Shown: positions 12,301 through 27,300, counted from the first letter of the stretch. The stretch: DNA of 64,000 nucleotides from Aricia agestis (GCF_905147365.1 NC_056408.1:8184001-8248000), one strand, 5' to 3'. A program made the numbers and translations. The notes: generated by a model not told the origin, from the letters alone.

Positions 12301-15300
12301 AAGGATAAGTTATTATATTGAAACTGTAGTAAGGATCTCGTAAATCAAGAAGATGGGAAGTCTGGGAGACATTTACTTAAACCTGATTTTACCCTCTACC
12401 GAAGTTTTTTTACTTGTAGAGTATCAACATTATATTTTACTCAACAGCTATAAAGTTGGGGAATTACCACATTTATTATTACATGAAAATATAAAGAGAT
12501 TAAAAAACATCTCAGATTAATGTCTAAGATGACTCATACAAGAATAAGTATTTTATGTCTGTATTAGTTTACCTATTTTGTAACATGAAAAACAAAAGAC
12601 AATGACTAAAAATATGAATGTACGAAGTTTACACCATACTCTGTAATACCTGCAACTATTACGAAGTAGGTTAGCTTCCTATAGCGCTCATAATTCATAC
12701 GAATTTGAAGCGAATAAAAAACATCCAACAGGCAGAGCGGAACAGTGCAGACTACAGAGAGTACAAATCAGAAACGCTAGCTCAGTTCAGTTTTATGGGT
12801 CATGAGGTAAACTAAGTTGGTAGCTATTTATATTGCATAATGTTTGTCATAACATTCTTTTGTACGTTTCAAATGGATACTTTGTTTTGTCTGTTACTGG
12901 GGATTTTGACAGGAGTTTATCTATTCAATAGCACTTTTGATTGGGTAACGTCAAACACGTTAACAAATGAATAACGCTATTGAGTTCCTGATATACTTAC
13001 GCGATATATTTTAACCCCTATAGAAGTTTGGTATGAAGAAGAAATTTTACGATATGGGCGTTGTTAATATTTCTACAAGTGCGACTGAGTGTATGTTACG
13101 TTTCCCAAATGACTATGTATTTATTAAGTTCTAATTATTAAATAATAAAGAGGTTTCCAAAGTCCAGCTCTACTAATCATATTATAATATTGTTGTAGAA
13201 TACTAAAATTTGTTTTAGATACTAGGTACTTGTGTGAATAGCATTGTGACGAATTCGGTATGATTTAGTAGGTTACACACTTTGAACACAATGACAAAGC
13301 GTTATCATAATATTAATACGTGAACGAAAAACTTTGTTACCCTTTTTACGAAAAATGGGAAAAAGTATGTGCATGAAATTTTGCACAGTTATAGTTTTTA
13401 TGGTGAAGGAGTGCATCGAACTAATATTATTTTGAAATTATGATTTTATCATACATTTTTTTAACAAATAAAACATTACACACACTACAATACACACACA
13501 TGAGAAATGACAGATTTTTGAGTGACAAGCCTATACATACGAATTATACTCTTTTATTTATGGTTGAAGTCTGTTGACAACAAGTTGACAAATTGAAGAT
13601 GGATTATAGTTTTTTTTATTGAATCTTAGACACTATTAGACAATGCTTACACGGCCAGTCTGAGATCAGCTGAGTCCCAGAGACAAGAGTTGAAAAAAAA
13701 ATGATAAAAGTCAATATTTTTTACAAAATATAATTAGTCGTCCTAATGCCGTTGAAATTAAGGTCGAATTTCGACCATTGGGCGATCTCTAGTACTTGTA
13801 ATTCGATGGAACCACAGTTCGTTGCGTTCAAGACTCTGTGTCAAATTTATTTCTACTTTAAAAATACACAATTTTGAATTATATTTTACTTCTACTTTCA
13901 AGTTTATTTGTACTTTAATAATACACCATTTTGAATTATATTTTACTTTAAACAACTGTCTCTGTTATTAAAAGCGTAATTTATATTTAAGCCAACAAAA
14001 TAAAAATGAGGTAAGCACATTAAATGTATTGCGAACATAACATAAGCAACATGAGAACAGCACGTTAGAGCTTAAAAACCAACAAAGAAGCAATAATATG
14101 TAAAGAAACGTTAACCTAACAGCTAACTGAAAGCAACACATGCAACCACAACACACAGGCTACATCAATTGTATCGATCTCTACTATCTTTGTGATAACG
14201 GCTGGTATATTATTATTAATGAATCATGACATCATTTTTATTTTACTATATTATAACGTACGCTAAAATGGATATATCAGCCATAATATATTATCTAGTG
14301 TTTACGTAAAGACGTTTAGGCACAGTATCTAGCTATATTTAGGGCCTGTTACACCACTTTCTGATAAAGTGTCGAATAGGCTATTCACAACTTTTTTGAC
14401 AGATTCTCCATACTTGATCTGTCAAGTCAATTGGTGGATAGCCTATTCGTCACTTATCAGGAAGTGGTGAAACAGGCCCTAACTCAAATAAAATCTCTTT
14501 GCGCCGCGCTCTCTATACTAATGTGGCCAATATTTTAAAATATTAAATAAAAGCAGTTATGCACTTTCTACAGAAAGGTTAATTATTTTACGGACATGTG
14601 ATATTAAGATTATTAAGATATCCCTGATGTTATTGCTGATTTGACGATTTTGCGAGGTTTAACTACTTTTGAGTGTACTGCGGGGCTAAAATGGTCACTT
14701 TTAGCAATTCCTTTCAATCAATTCAGCAAATGAATTGACAAAACTGTCAAACTGACAAATGTCAAATTAGTACTATAGTTTGTGCGTTCTAAGATGATAT
14801 GAGTGACAGTTTTCATGTTCCTTGCTACGGGTTTTTTTTACAAGAAAACAAAAAAAATCAAAATGTAATAAATTATATTCCATCTACAAAACAAATGTTT
14901 CCTATAATTGTAAATGAATAAAAATGAAAAGATGCTAAATTCTAACTTATTAATAAAAATTATAAATATTTACTGTGAAATAGGAGTATAAAATTATTGT
15001 TACGAAAATATTTGAAAAAAGTCATATGCATGAAACGGAACTTATGTTAATAGAGATTGACTCTGTTGAATCGAAATCAAATCGATAAAGGGCGGCCATC
15101 TTAAATCGCCGGCACCACTGAAATGTCAGTACGAAATCGATAATTTCGATTGCAATTCCTTTACGATGTGATTCGATATTTTTAAACTATCGATTAATTT
15201 TTGTTAGGTAACTTCCCTACTATTGTCAATTATAATGTGTCACGCATATCATCATAAAACGCACAAAACTATAATTACTAGACATGAATTGCAAGCAGAC

Positions 15301-18300
15301 TTGCATTTTGCGATTTAAAAAAAATCATATTATGATTCAGAATATGATTCTCCAAAGCTACCATTTTAGCCCCGCTGTATTTTAAAGTAATCGCCTCAAT
15401 CCGTTACCTTTTCACGCCCAAACTGCTGAATCGATTTTGATGAAATTCGACATGGAGATACTCTAAGTCCCGGGAAAGGACATAGATACTATTTATCTCG
15501 AAAAAATGTACGGGTCTCGTGCGATAAGCCAATTTTCGTCATCTAGCTATCAATAAAACCAGCCCTGTGCGGTCAATGACCAAAAGTGAAAAGACGGTAG
15601 AGATCGACATTCTCATGAGCACCTGCGCTATGAGATCTCTGGCGCGGCCCGCGTCGATGGTGTTGATGCGCTTGTTCTTAAGGTGGTGTGGAGTATCCCG
15701 GCGGTGCAGGCGGCCGCCCGTGATCTTGCCGTCCTTGTCCCGAACGCCATGCCACGCCACCCGCCGACCCTCGCCCCGCTACCACCATAACGTTAATAAA
15801 CCCCAAAATGCACTACTAAAAAATACACGGCGCATATCTCATTTATAATTGCTACTTGCTGTCCTTTTTCATAAAGTGTCATTTCAATGAATAAGATATC
15901 TGCTGTGTAACTTAAGATGGTGCGGCGTGTCGCCGTGCTGCCCCTCGCAACGATACCACCATATCGTTAACACCGTGAGTCCCAAATTCATCATTCATCT
16001 ATTTACATGACGAATATCTCAATCATACTGTCCTTTTCTGTCAAGTGTCGTTTCCATTGCATAGACGAATACAGCAAGTATGAATAAGATATCCGTAATA
16101 TATATCTTTATGAATATTAATTATTAACATACCTCGAGCTCCTCGGAATCATCGTTCTCCTCCTGTTCGCCTTCGGAGGATTCGTGCGCGCGATTGTCGT
16201 ACGAGTTGTCCTCGTCCGGGAGCACCTCCGTTACCACTTGCGCTGGTACAGGCTGTTAGAAAAGAAAAAAAAATTAAAGACGGATTGAAAGTTATTTGCA
16301 TTACTTTTAACTGCTAAGCTGGTGCTTACCCCCGAAACTGATACGATTTTGATTTGCGAGTCTGATTAGTTCCAAATTGAGCCGCAGTACGATCGTGCGC
16401 TAGTATAGCTGTCAGGAGCGGGAAAAGCCGTTGAGATCAAATTAGTTCCAAATTGAGCCGCGACATGATTTTGCGCTAGTCTATACTAATATTATAAAGA
16501 GGTAAACTTTGTTTGTTTGTTTAATTGTAATGAATAGGCTCAAAAACTACTGGACCGATTTTAAAAATTCTTTCACTATTCGAAAGCTACATTATTTACG
16601 AGTAACATAGGCTACTTTTTATTTTGGAGAATATAGGGTTCCGTAAGATATTTCAGTTTTTCGGAAACAACCAGAAAATTTACTTATTTTGCGTACGCTG
16701 CCTAAACTATAAAAGATAGAACTATACAATGTTCTAAGTAAATGTAGATCTTATAAATATCTACAAAAATGTCCGCGACACAATATACCTATCTATGTCA
16801 AGTGAGGCACAAAAACCATTTTTTTATTTAAAAATCTTGTTTTTTTTTTTTGACTACATTTAAACGCATTTATTTTACTCATGCTAATAATTATTATCAA
16901 AATAAATAATTTCATCACTAAGTACAGTTTATGTAGATTATATTTGCTCTTTGAATGAATAAAATTGGACGTTTGGCTTAGAAGTTATGGCGAAATTAAA
17001 ATATTGCGATTTATACCCGTTTCGAAGTGGGCGCTACCAATGCCACAGAATAGATAATAGTACAAGTACACATTGAAAAGGTCTACAGAAAACTCCGCGA
17101 TGGTATATTACTTATTTTTTTATGAAATAAGGGGGCAAACGAGCAAACGGGTCACCTGATGGAAAGCAACTTCCGTCGCCCATGGACACTCGCAGCATCA
17201 GAAGAGCTGCAGGTGCGTTACCGGCCTTTTAAGAGGGAATAGGGTAATAGGGGAGGGCAGGGATGGGAAGGGAAGGGAAGGGTATAGGGGAGGGTAGGGA
17301 AGGGATGAGGGTAGGGGATTGGGCCTCCGGTAAACTCACTCGGCGAAACACAGCGTAAGCGCTGTTTCACGCCGGTTTTCTGTGAGAACGTGGTATTTTT
17401 CCGGTCAAGCCGGCCCATTCGTTCCGAAGCATATATCCCACAATAACATATTTTTTTGTCATTTACTTTTAACTTCAAATAATGGCTAATTTTCAAAGCG
17501 ATTTTAACCAATACGGCAATAATCCTTATTCAATTAAATACTTTAAATACATTATTGATTATGGCCCTTTACAGCATAATTATTACGATTTTAATTTTAA
17601 ATGAATATATTTTTCGAAGATATTACAGATTTAAAAATTGCGGGACGTAAGTTGCTTTTGCGGCAGTACCGACCAATGCGGGCCACGGGTAGTAATGAAT
17701 ATAAATTATTTAAAATCAAACTACTGAATCGATTTTAATCATTTTTTCAGTGACTTAGGCCAAAATTTATTTTATGCCCGTGCGAAGCCGGGGCGGGTCG
17801 CTAGTATATAATATGTCGGAAGTAGCGAAAGCTGTTGAGATCAAGCTGATTCGATTCTCCATTCGGTTCTGATTCTGTCGGGAGTAAGGCAGCTGTATGT
17901 CCTTTAAAGTCATATTCAAAAGAGTGAAATATAATACCAGTAATGAAATAGAGTCTCAGGAGTCTAATACTGGAAGTTTAGTTAGATCACTTTCGTCGAT
18001 TCGATACCGATCCGAAGTAGACGTAGTACTATTTGTATGGTAGCTTACTCACACACTTCTTACCTCGGATTCGAATCAGACGTAGCGCGAAAGCGATCTA
18101 AGCGTACCTAGTAGCTACGTTATATAAAATAGTGATATTTCCAAATGTGTCAAAATCAGTCAAAAACGTTTGTTCTTGGCGTAAGAACTTTGTATTCAAT
18201 TATTTTCTAAATTGCTTATTGGTTACTTGGGTATCAATGAAAATATACGCTCTTACTAACCATGCACAAAAACTTACTTTAACAAACTCTGTAGCCTGCA

Positions 18301-21300
18301 CGGGTTCGGGAGGCGACTTGATGGTTCCATTCACAGTGGGCGGATCTACTGGCTTCTCAGGTTGCTGCTCCGGAGTCCGAGTAAACAGTTTCACAGCTTT
18401 AGCCTTCAGCTCCTTCGGATGTGGCGTGTTCTGTCTCACAAACGGCGTCTGAAAAGTAAGGGTTGGATGAGTTTTGTTTTTTAATTTACGCACACGAATC
18501 AAAAACATGCGCCCATGCGAATCGAATTTGGAACGTGCTGAGCGAAGTTTCTATTAAGAGTTAAGTTATTGGTAGACGAAGTTTTGAAGGAATTTTCTAG
18601 AGAAATAGGTACTAAAATATCTGAATCGAAATAAATGTCGAATCCGATAGGTAGACTAACCATAGCATAGATTTCTAAATGGATAAGAATTAAAAAGTAA
18701 AGTGATTGCTCTACTAATTTGTAACTTTGAAAGCGGATAAAAAAAATCTAAAAAATCCTAATGATTTTTGTGTAAAACTATTTCTAAGCTACTATGCTCT
18801 TTTATACATTACATAACACATTATTTTAATGAATACAAAATTACAAAAAGAATTAAAATGCATAATACTGTAAAATCACTGTCTATAACCTAATGTTTCA
18901 AGAAACTATTTTCCATAATCATGTCGACTATCCTAGGCCTATTTCCACCAGTCTAAATTAAAATTCCTGGACTATCACGCTATCTCTTTTATTTACTATT
19001 AAAGAAAGAGACAGCATGATATTTGACAACCGACTACCCAGACTGGCGGAAGCGGGCCCTAATAAAATTCTACATTACTTCATAGGGCGTGTGTCAAATT
19101 ATAAAGCCACTTAACCTATTAAGCGTAATGACTAATGAATGATGATATCACAAGTCCACCACAGTGGGACGACGTGCGCGGTGCGAACGTGCAGTATCCT
19201 TTGAACATGCCTTGAGGTACACTACTATGCAAACTAAACGAAGGACCGGGAGGCATTTTTGGAGTGCATTCATAAAATCATTTTATAGTTTCTGTATTAA
19301 TATTCTTAATAAATGTCTAAAAGTCTTCAATTTTAATCAAGATATAATAAAAGTATTACCCAGGTAAGTTTAACCTAATTTGAAAATTGTTTTTTTATGT
19401 AAAAACATTAATTGTATGGGAACCATTAGGTATATATTGATGCAAAAAAAATCACAAATAAAGCCCTTGCGCCAATCAGAGCTAAACCTGTGTTAAAATA
19501 TCATACCTATTCTTTCATACGAGAAACTAGAGAAACGGCCATAATATTTAACACAGGATTAACTGTAGCCAGGCGCAAATGGGCCTTAGGTGTATAAATG
19601 AATGCACTCCTCTCGTCAGTACCTCAGCGAGGTTAGTAATAGAGGATAGCCTCTGTAGGGAAGTCCTCCGTTGTGTGGTAACTAGCTTGCGGACCGCGTT
19701 AAGGGGCCGCTTCAGCCCTAGCATAGACTGTGCGCCGAAGAAGGAGTCGGAGGTTTCCTCACTGTCCTCCTGTATCGACGACACCTTTAAGACAAACGTT
19801 TTATTCACCTAACCTTACTTGAATACGCTAAATTGACCCTTAACTAACATTTTTACACCTTTAAGACAAACGGTTTATTCACCTAACCTTACTTGTTATT
19901 CGAGATGTGCCGATCATGACTTTGGCCGACTAGCCGATTAGTCGGCTGTAAAGAAGTCGACTAATCGGCCGATGCAAGCCGATCATGGTTTCGGAAGTTT
20001 CCGTAACACTTTTTTACTGCTGATTCGCGGGTTTGTCACACACGCCGCCTGCGAAGCTGTCGGATCGTGTCATGTTTACTTCGCATACGTTACTTTTTTG
20101 TTTTTGTAATACAGTTGATGGTTTTCAGAAAATATTTCATGTAGGTACTTACATGCAATCTTGGTTTAATAATACATACTTAATTTGTTTTAAAAAATAT
20201 ATTTCTTTACTAGCAGGTAATTTCAGAAACACTTCATTTAATTTTAAAAAGTATAAAACTGAATAAGTGTGATATTAACACATTATAATAATCAAGGTTT
20301 TTCTTAAATGTAATTCCAATAAGTAGCAAAAATGAAAAAGTAAAAAGCTGGATAGTCGGCGCTTTTTGCCGACTATTCGCCGACTGCAAAAGTGGCCGGA
20401 TTAGTCGGCTTTACCGACCAGTCGGCACATCTCTAGTTGCTACGGGCTACCCTTAACTAACGCTCTACTATGTACTTTCTTTAAACCTTAGCTTACACTT
20501 CAGACAACACTTTCAAGCTAAGTTTTTTTGAAAACAATTTTCTTTTTTTTTTTTAAAGTTTTTTTGAAAAAAACACAGCAAAGAAATAAAAATAACATTA
20601 TTGTAATGGCTATATACATTAAGATTGAGGGAATTACATTAAGACGTATGCAGCATTTTGTGAAACTAACTTTCGCTAATTTAGCTCTGTGGTGCAGCAG
20701 TCAGAATAATATTTTCATCACTTTTTTTGCAGCATCACACACCAATCAATATCATAGACTGCAAATGGGCTGTAAGTAGATTTTTTTAAAAGAATAAAGT
20801 GCAACAAAACCAATTGTTTCATTATTTTCCCACATTATTCAATACAGCAGCAGGCTCATATCTTATCTTGTACACAGTGCAAGGAATATTTGCAAATGCT
20901 ATCTTTAGAGAATTAATTTAATATCACACCCATCAGGTTCATAATGATAAGAACAACTGTATTGTCGAGGCATTCTATAACAAGAAGTGGTAAGTATAAA
21001 AAATATTAATATGTTATTATTTTTAGCAATATACCGCGAAATAAACCTCAACCTGTAAGTAAAGTTTGTTGAGGTTTATTAAGCTATGGATTCCGCAAAG
21101 TAACGCCTGATTGTATTAACTAAACAAGAAGTGGTCTCGAAGCTACCGGTTTTTTTAGTAATTGTACCTATAATCATCATCATCCTTTCGGGATTCTGGC
21201 CTAGAGTTTGATATTTATTAGCAAATCTATTAATTTTTGCTAGCAACTCTACTGTGAGGTTTGCGACCACTGGCTACAAATAGGTTATATTTAAAATATT

Positions 21301-24300
21301 TATCATGCTTACCATTACTTACTAGTTTATATATATTCTCTATTTTTTATTCATAGTTTTAGTGTTCGAGTTTGTAGGTTTTAGTACTAATGTAAAATAT
21401 CATTATAACCTATGTAAGTATATTATATTTTCTATTTCTCATAGTTTTATTACTATGGGTCTACAAATAATAATATATTAGATTCGGTTAACTAACTACA
21501 TATGTGAAACATTTTATACATTGGAAGTGCCTGTATTTAAGCACCAAGTATTTAAGGTTAGCTGTCAAGTGTAAGCATTTTTTAATCTACATATTGATGG
21601 TATCTGCCAAATGCCTGCAGCATGATCAGTGCCTGCAATTGTATACAGTTCTAATCGCCTGAATACGGTGATTAGACGAAGCTATTATAATGTTGTGTAA
21701 AACCTTTTTATTAATATGTATCTTTTTAGCTAGTGGTAAGTTATGTTAATTAAAATAAATTAGTAAAAAAAACATACAAATGCAAAAATAAAACATTAAA
21801 AGCCAAATATAATACAACTTTATTAGATTACATTAAATACAATAATATATAAGGTCCAATAACCAAAATATAAAAATTGTACAAACGAAGAGCCTCCTTT
21901 TTTAGACGACGGTTAAAATAGTTTAATAGATTACACATAAAATATACAAATTAAAACATTAAGTATAACATAAAATCGAACTCATAATATTTATAGCTAA
22001 TATCTACACCACTACGTATTTATACTGTATATTAATATTTAATACTGATAATGCATTATTTAATTATGGCAATATTATTCCAGAGTAACTAACAACGAAC
22101 TCATAGCCAAGTACGCACGCTGACGCGTAAATTTCTCGTACACGTTTTTCCTAAACCATTTTCCCGCTCTCCTAAACCTAGATTTTGCAGTTAAGCTAAA
22201 TTCGCTCATTGAACGTCGATAATAGAAAGCTTTAGATTTTCGATACGAAATTTTTCGAGTGTGAAAGAGACAACAGCATATCCTCACCTCTTTCGCTTCT
22301 GGCATGTCTTCAGTGAACTTGACGGATATGGTGCGAGACGCTTCCTTCTCCTCCCAATCGTCGTCTGAGTCTTGATCCCGAGTTTCTGTTGAGCATATTT
22401 GGTTAAAAATGGAAGGGGAGAAGGCAAAAGTAAAAGAAGAATTATGTAATCAAAACAGGACAACACAACATTGCATTGCGTGACAATCGACAAAAGCATT
22501 CAAATTGAGAATAAAATATAGTTTGACTATAATGTACCATATTATAACTACATGTGTGTTAATTTTATATTGTATGTGTACAGTTGTACAAATTACTAAT
22601 AATTCTATTTACATAAAAGTAGGTACATTGTATTCAATTAAAAAAAAAGTACTACTTATAAGAAACAGAAGTTTGGTAGTATGTCAAAAGCATATATTTT
22701 TAATTTTTATATTTAATTTTTCATGTAGGAATATACCATCTACATATAGCTTCTGCTTCCTACTTCAAAATGACTTATATCTATCTACAAGTAAGTCTAA
22801 AAATGTAATCTGACCAAAAAATTATTCTAAATTCGTAAAAGCAAATTTGCGTGTGTGCAAATTTGCTTTTACGAATTTTGCAAAAAAAAAAAGCAATGCG
22901 TGCATGCACGCATTCTGTGAACGCAATTTTTTTTGTTTGGATAGATTACAAAGCGGTGTTGGAGTAGATCGATCATACAACTTACCTCTAATTCTATCAA
23001 GCTCTTGTGACTGTGAATTAAATCTGTGTTCCCTGAACCATGTGCCACTGCCGACCTCTGACGTATGATCCAATTCTATTCGTGGTGTGACAATTGTCAA
23101 ATAATTTTAGTTTATTTACACAGCAAAAACATAACAAACACCAGTCAATAGCTATTTACTTAAAATCTAGGAAACTTGAAATCAACATTATTCAACTTAT
23201 ATATTTTTTATGAACTGTTTTCACCTAGATATTTTCATTTTAATGAATAACCAAACAAATTATATTAATTATTATTACCTGGGAAAATGAATTTACAAGG
23301 ATTTCAATTACTTATTATTTATTGTCATTACTTAATCATGATAACTGTCTATCAAAACTTATCAATTATATCATTGCATTGTTATGATTACGACTGTCCA
23401 CGCCCTAGTGACTGTTATCACGAAATTTCTATTAATAAGAAATCTTCAAAGTTAGAGAATAATTGAATTTTTTTTTTTGTAAAGTAAATAGCTATTGACA
23501 CTTGCATAATTAAACAAAAGCACAAGAAGCAAATGCAAAAGACAACATTTACAGAAAAAAATGTCATAAAAAGATCACCAACGGACAAAAAACATTTGAA
23601 TTTCAACAAAGGTTTTTGTTATATCTACGGAGGCCAATATTATACAACAATTTCTTCTACATTTTTATTACTTTATGCTTATGCTCGCATTGCCTCCTCT
23701 ATATATACAAAACCTTGATTGATAAAAAAAGTTATAGGCAGTAAAGTTACCGCTTGGTAAAAAGACTAAAATACTACTTCTTTGTGCATAGAGAAGCAGA
23801 GAAAAAATAGAGTCGACCAAAATCGAATCCATAGTTTTATCTCTATTCTTCTCTGTTACAAAAATTGTGAAATCTAACATTTGCTGCCTACAAAGCTTTT
23901 TGAATTGTATTTGATTTTAGCAGTTCCTTGATAACACCAACTTTTGAATTCAGAAATAATCGATAGATTGGCTAAGGATCAAGGATCCAAAATGTTGAAC
24001 CTTTGGATCAGGTTGTACGCCATTTTTAATTTGTTTTTCATTAAAATCAAATACAATTGTCAGTACACTTAAAGCAGCAAGCTCTAAGTATATCGCACAC
24101 TTACCTGGCTGCTGTGTATAACTCAGTTGGGGTAATAGGAAGCATGTGAGTACATTTTCCCCGGTTGCCTCATCCCTGTCGGTTTGGAAGGTAAGTAGTG
24201 GTTGCGCTTGGTTTTCTGATAACCACACCGCTTTCAATTCTAAATTCACTAGTGTGTAGGGTAAGTAGTTAAGCCTGGAAAGAGATCATGTATAAAATTA

Positions 24301-27300
24301 TAATTTTGTTCCTAGCTGGCTCAGGTTAAACATAATTATTAAATAATATGTATAGCAAATAAAAACTGTGTTACCATATCTATAAAATATATATTTTTTT
24401 ATTATTATGTTAAAAGCTACTCCTCTAAATTTTTCAAAATAAGATTTTGAGTTACGAATATATTATGTTAAAAGTAAAGTCTGGGTAAAATAAGATATAT
24501 TAATATATCTATCTTGTTCATCGTATTTCTAACAGAAAGTACGATATTTTAACAAGCAAATCTCAAACATTTTTCTTACCTGTTGCCACTAACATCCAAT
24601 ACATGTAGGGACTTACAGTTGCCCAACTCATTGGGCAATTTCGTCAACTTGTTGTCCCTCAAACTGAGAACACCCAACAACGTCATATTGCCTATCTCCA
24701 AAGGTATTTCGGCTAAAGAATTCCTATCTACGTTCAGTACCGTCAACTCCTTGAGATTCCCGATCGATTTGGGCAACTCTATTAAGAAATTCTCCGTCAA
24801 TATCAACTCTTGTAGACTCGTACACCTAAAATAAAAATAATTTTTTTTAATAGTAGCTTGACATAGCACAGCGGGGCTAAAATGGTCACATTTAGCAATT
24901 CCTCTTAATCAATTCAGCTAATGAATTGTCAAAAAATCAAAAAGTACGAATTACTAGACATGAATTGCAAGCAGACTTGCATTTTGCGATTTTAAAAAAA
25001 TGAATCATGTTATGATTAATAATATGATTCTCTTAAGCGACCATTTTAGCCCCGCAGGACTTATGGAAAGGAGACCTGTGCTCATCAGTGGGGCACTAAT
25101 TGTGTTACACATTACATTACAATTAGGTCATAAATAAGGACTAAAATTTATAAAATATAACGCTTATTTCTTGTTAATCCATTATGGTATAAAAACTGCC
25201 ACTTTACGTAAGTAATTTTTATGGCGTTTTTAATCCTCTTTTACGCTATAGTCGTGGTTAAATGTGTTTAGCATAATCGCTAGTGTTTCTCACGATGGAC
25301 AATACAGAATATGGAATTAAAAAACATGGTACACGTTATGCTATAATACATTAAATACTTAATTAGTAGTTTGGGCCCTATCTTAACCATGACCATTAAA
25401 TCTCAATGTATTACGTAAAACTATGTATGATCAAATTCACAAATCTTTACTCTTATTCAGAGATCAAGTTATTAAGAGATCAAGTTTTAATTAGTTGCGA
25501 TATACACTGTTGGTGGAATGATAAAGGTGGTGTGCGAGCCCTTATAAGTACTTTTAAATATTACCAAAAAATCGTTTCTGAACTTCGGAATTCATAAAAT
25601 GTTATCAGAGTTCCTTGCAATATAATTATGAACCGTAGGTTCAGAATAGAGTTACGTACAAGAACTTGTGAACTATTTTAAACACCTGCGTAGGAGCGGC
25701 AGGTAAACTTTAACGATTCTGTCGAAGCTTCAACAGTTTGCGAATCAAACTTTAATTACTGAACATTGCAATTTCCTTTGAGACGTCAGTCAACAAGCAG
25801 AGCTGCACAGAGATTGGACTAATTGATCCTTTGTTGGAGTATGCTGGTACACTTATTACAAGTTAGGGATGTAATATTGTAGGCTGACAAAAAGTAGGCT
25901 CCTACAGCCCAAATAATGCCGGTAATACCAGTAAGACAAAGCAGAATTAGAAAAGACACTTGCGTTGAATTCTACTGAATTTCACATTTTTGTTAAGGCC
26001 TTAATAAAACAGTCCCCAATAAAATCAGTAATAGCCGATTTTTTAACGTTTAAATACAAATCGGCAGCACTTAGAGGTGGGAAAATAAGTCATGGATGGC
26101 ATTCCATTGTCCTTTCACAATTTAAGAGCATTTACTAGACTTTAGAGGAATTGTGCGCTTTACCGGTGGAAAAGTGTATCTCTATGACGGACAGAGAGAT
26201 AAACTTTACCACCTGTAAAGTTTATCTCCTAGTTTTCCATCCTCTCTCATAAAAAACACTGCAAAACAATACATACCTTCCAGTATTTTCATTTAACGTA
26301 TGCAGTCTATTTTGGTCCAATTTCAATATAGCTAACTTGGATAGGTCTCCTATACCGTTCGGTACGGTTTCTAGCATGTTCTGCGACAAATGCAAGTCGG
26401 TCAGTGAGCAGAGCCCGCCGATCTCCTCTGGAATTTTCTCTAGTTTATTCTCGCTAACGTCCAGACACACTAGGGCTTTGAGGTTGCCGATCTCGCTGGG
26501 CAAGTACTGCAGTTTGTTGTGGTCCAGCCAGAGCTCCTGAAGCGCAGGCAACTCCCCAACGAACCCGGGCTGAAATTAAACATAAATTACGTTATTGCCT
26601 CTATATTTATTATTGATTTATCATTCAAAATATTGTCAGATATTGAGTTTGGAGCTCTAGTGACATCGATGCACGTCTTTGAAACTCAGTTGCACAGATG
26701 TAATCTCCAACTTGATATGTGAATAATAAATGAAAATAAAAGAAGCGATATCTTAAGCCTCGCAAAATACTTGTCTACGTTTTTTTGCAAGACCATGGGA
26801 AGAAAACAAGGTTTCTATACTCCAAGGATAAAAATTAGGCAGTAAAATAACTGTTGAATTTCATATTATAAATTGTAGATTTTCATGGATAACTATTAAA
26901 TAAGTTAAAAAAACCTACCAATTCTTCGATTTCATTGTCCCCGAGGTCTAGCCTCTCCAATTTCGTGAGGTTCTTCAGTGATTCTGGTAATGATCTAAGT
27001 AGATTCTCTCTCAGCTCCAACGACTGTAGTGACATCAAACTGAAATAGTAAACATTGAATTTTAATAATTAAATATACCACACGCAGTCACATTAGAACT
27101 GCGAAAGAATAGATACGTCTAGTTTTAAGGAATAATTGTCTATTTGTAATTTTGTCTATTCTTCCATAGAAATAATCAATTTATACCACAGAATATATAT
27201 TAGTAGTACCAATTTATACTATGCCACACTATGCTGAGCGTTCATGTATATAGAAAAACTATCCTTTTTGGTTACGCTTATTTAGTAATAAAATGATAAA

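Larger units (their letters stand above)
16325..17900 (+). repeat. Dispersed repeat interrupted by a Helitron
   Basis: Halves 16325-16479 and 17805-17900 match the uninterrupted copy at 36195-36450 (ATACGATTTTGATTT; CACGATCGTGCGCTAGTATA; GATTCTGTCGGGAGTAAGG). The break is at GCTAG|TATA. Confidence 0.8.

Noticed and set aside
22075..22305. 76-codon protein starting MPEAKEV
   Set aside because: It is intron read-through from the end of the scrib exon at 22288.
24583..24834. Plus-strand protein
   Set aside because: Antisense shadow of the LRR exon on the minus strand.
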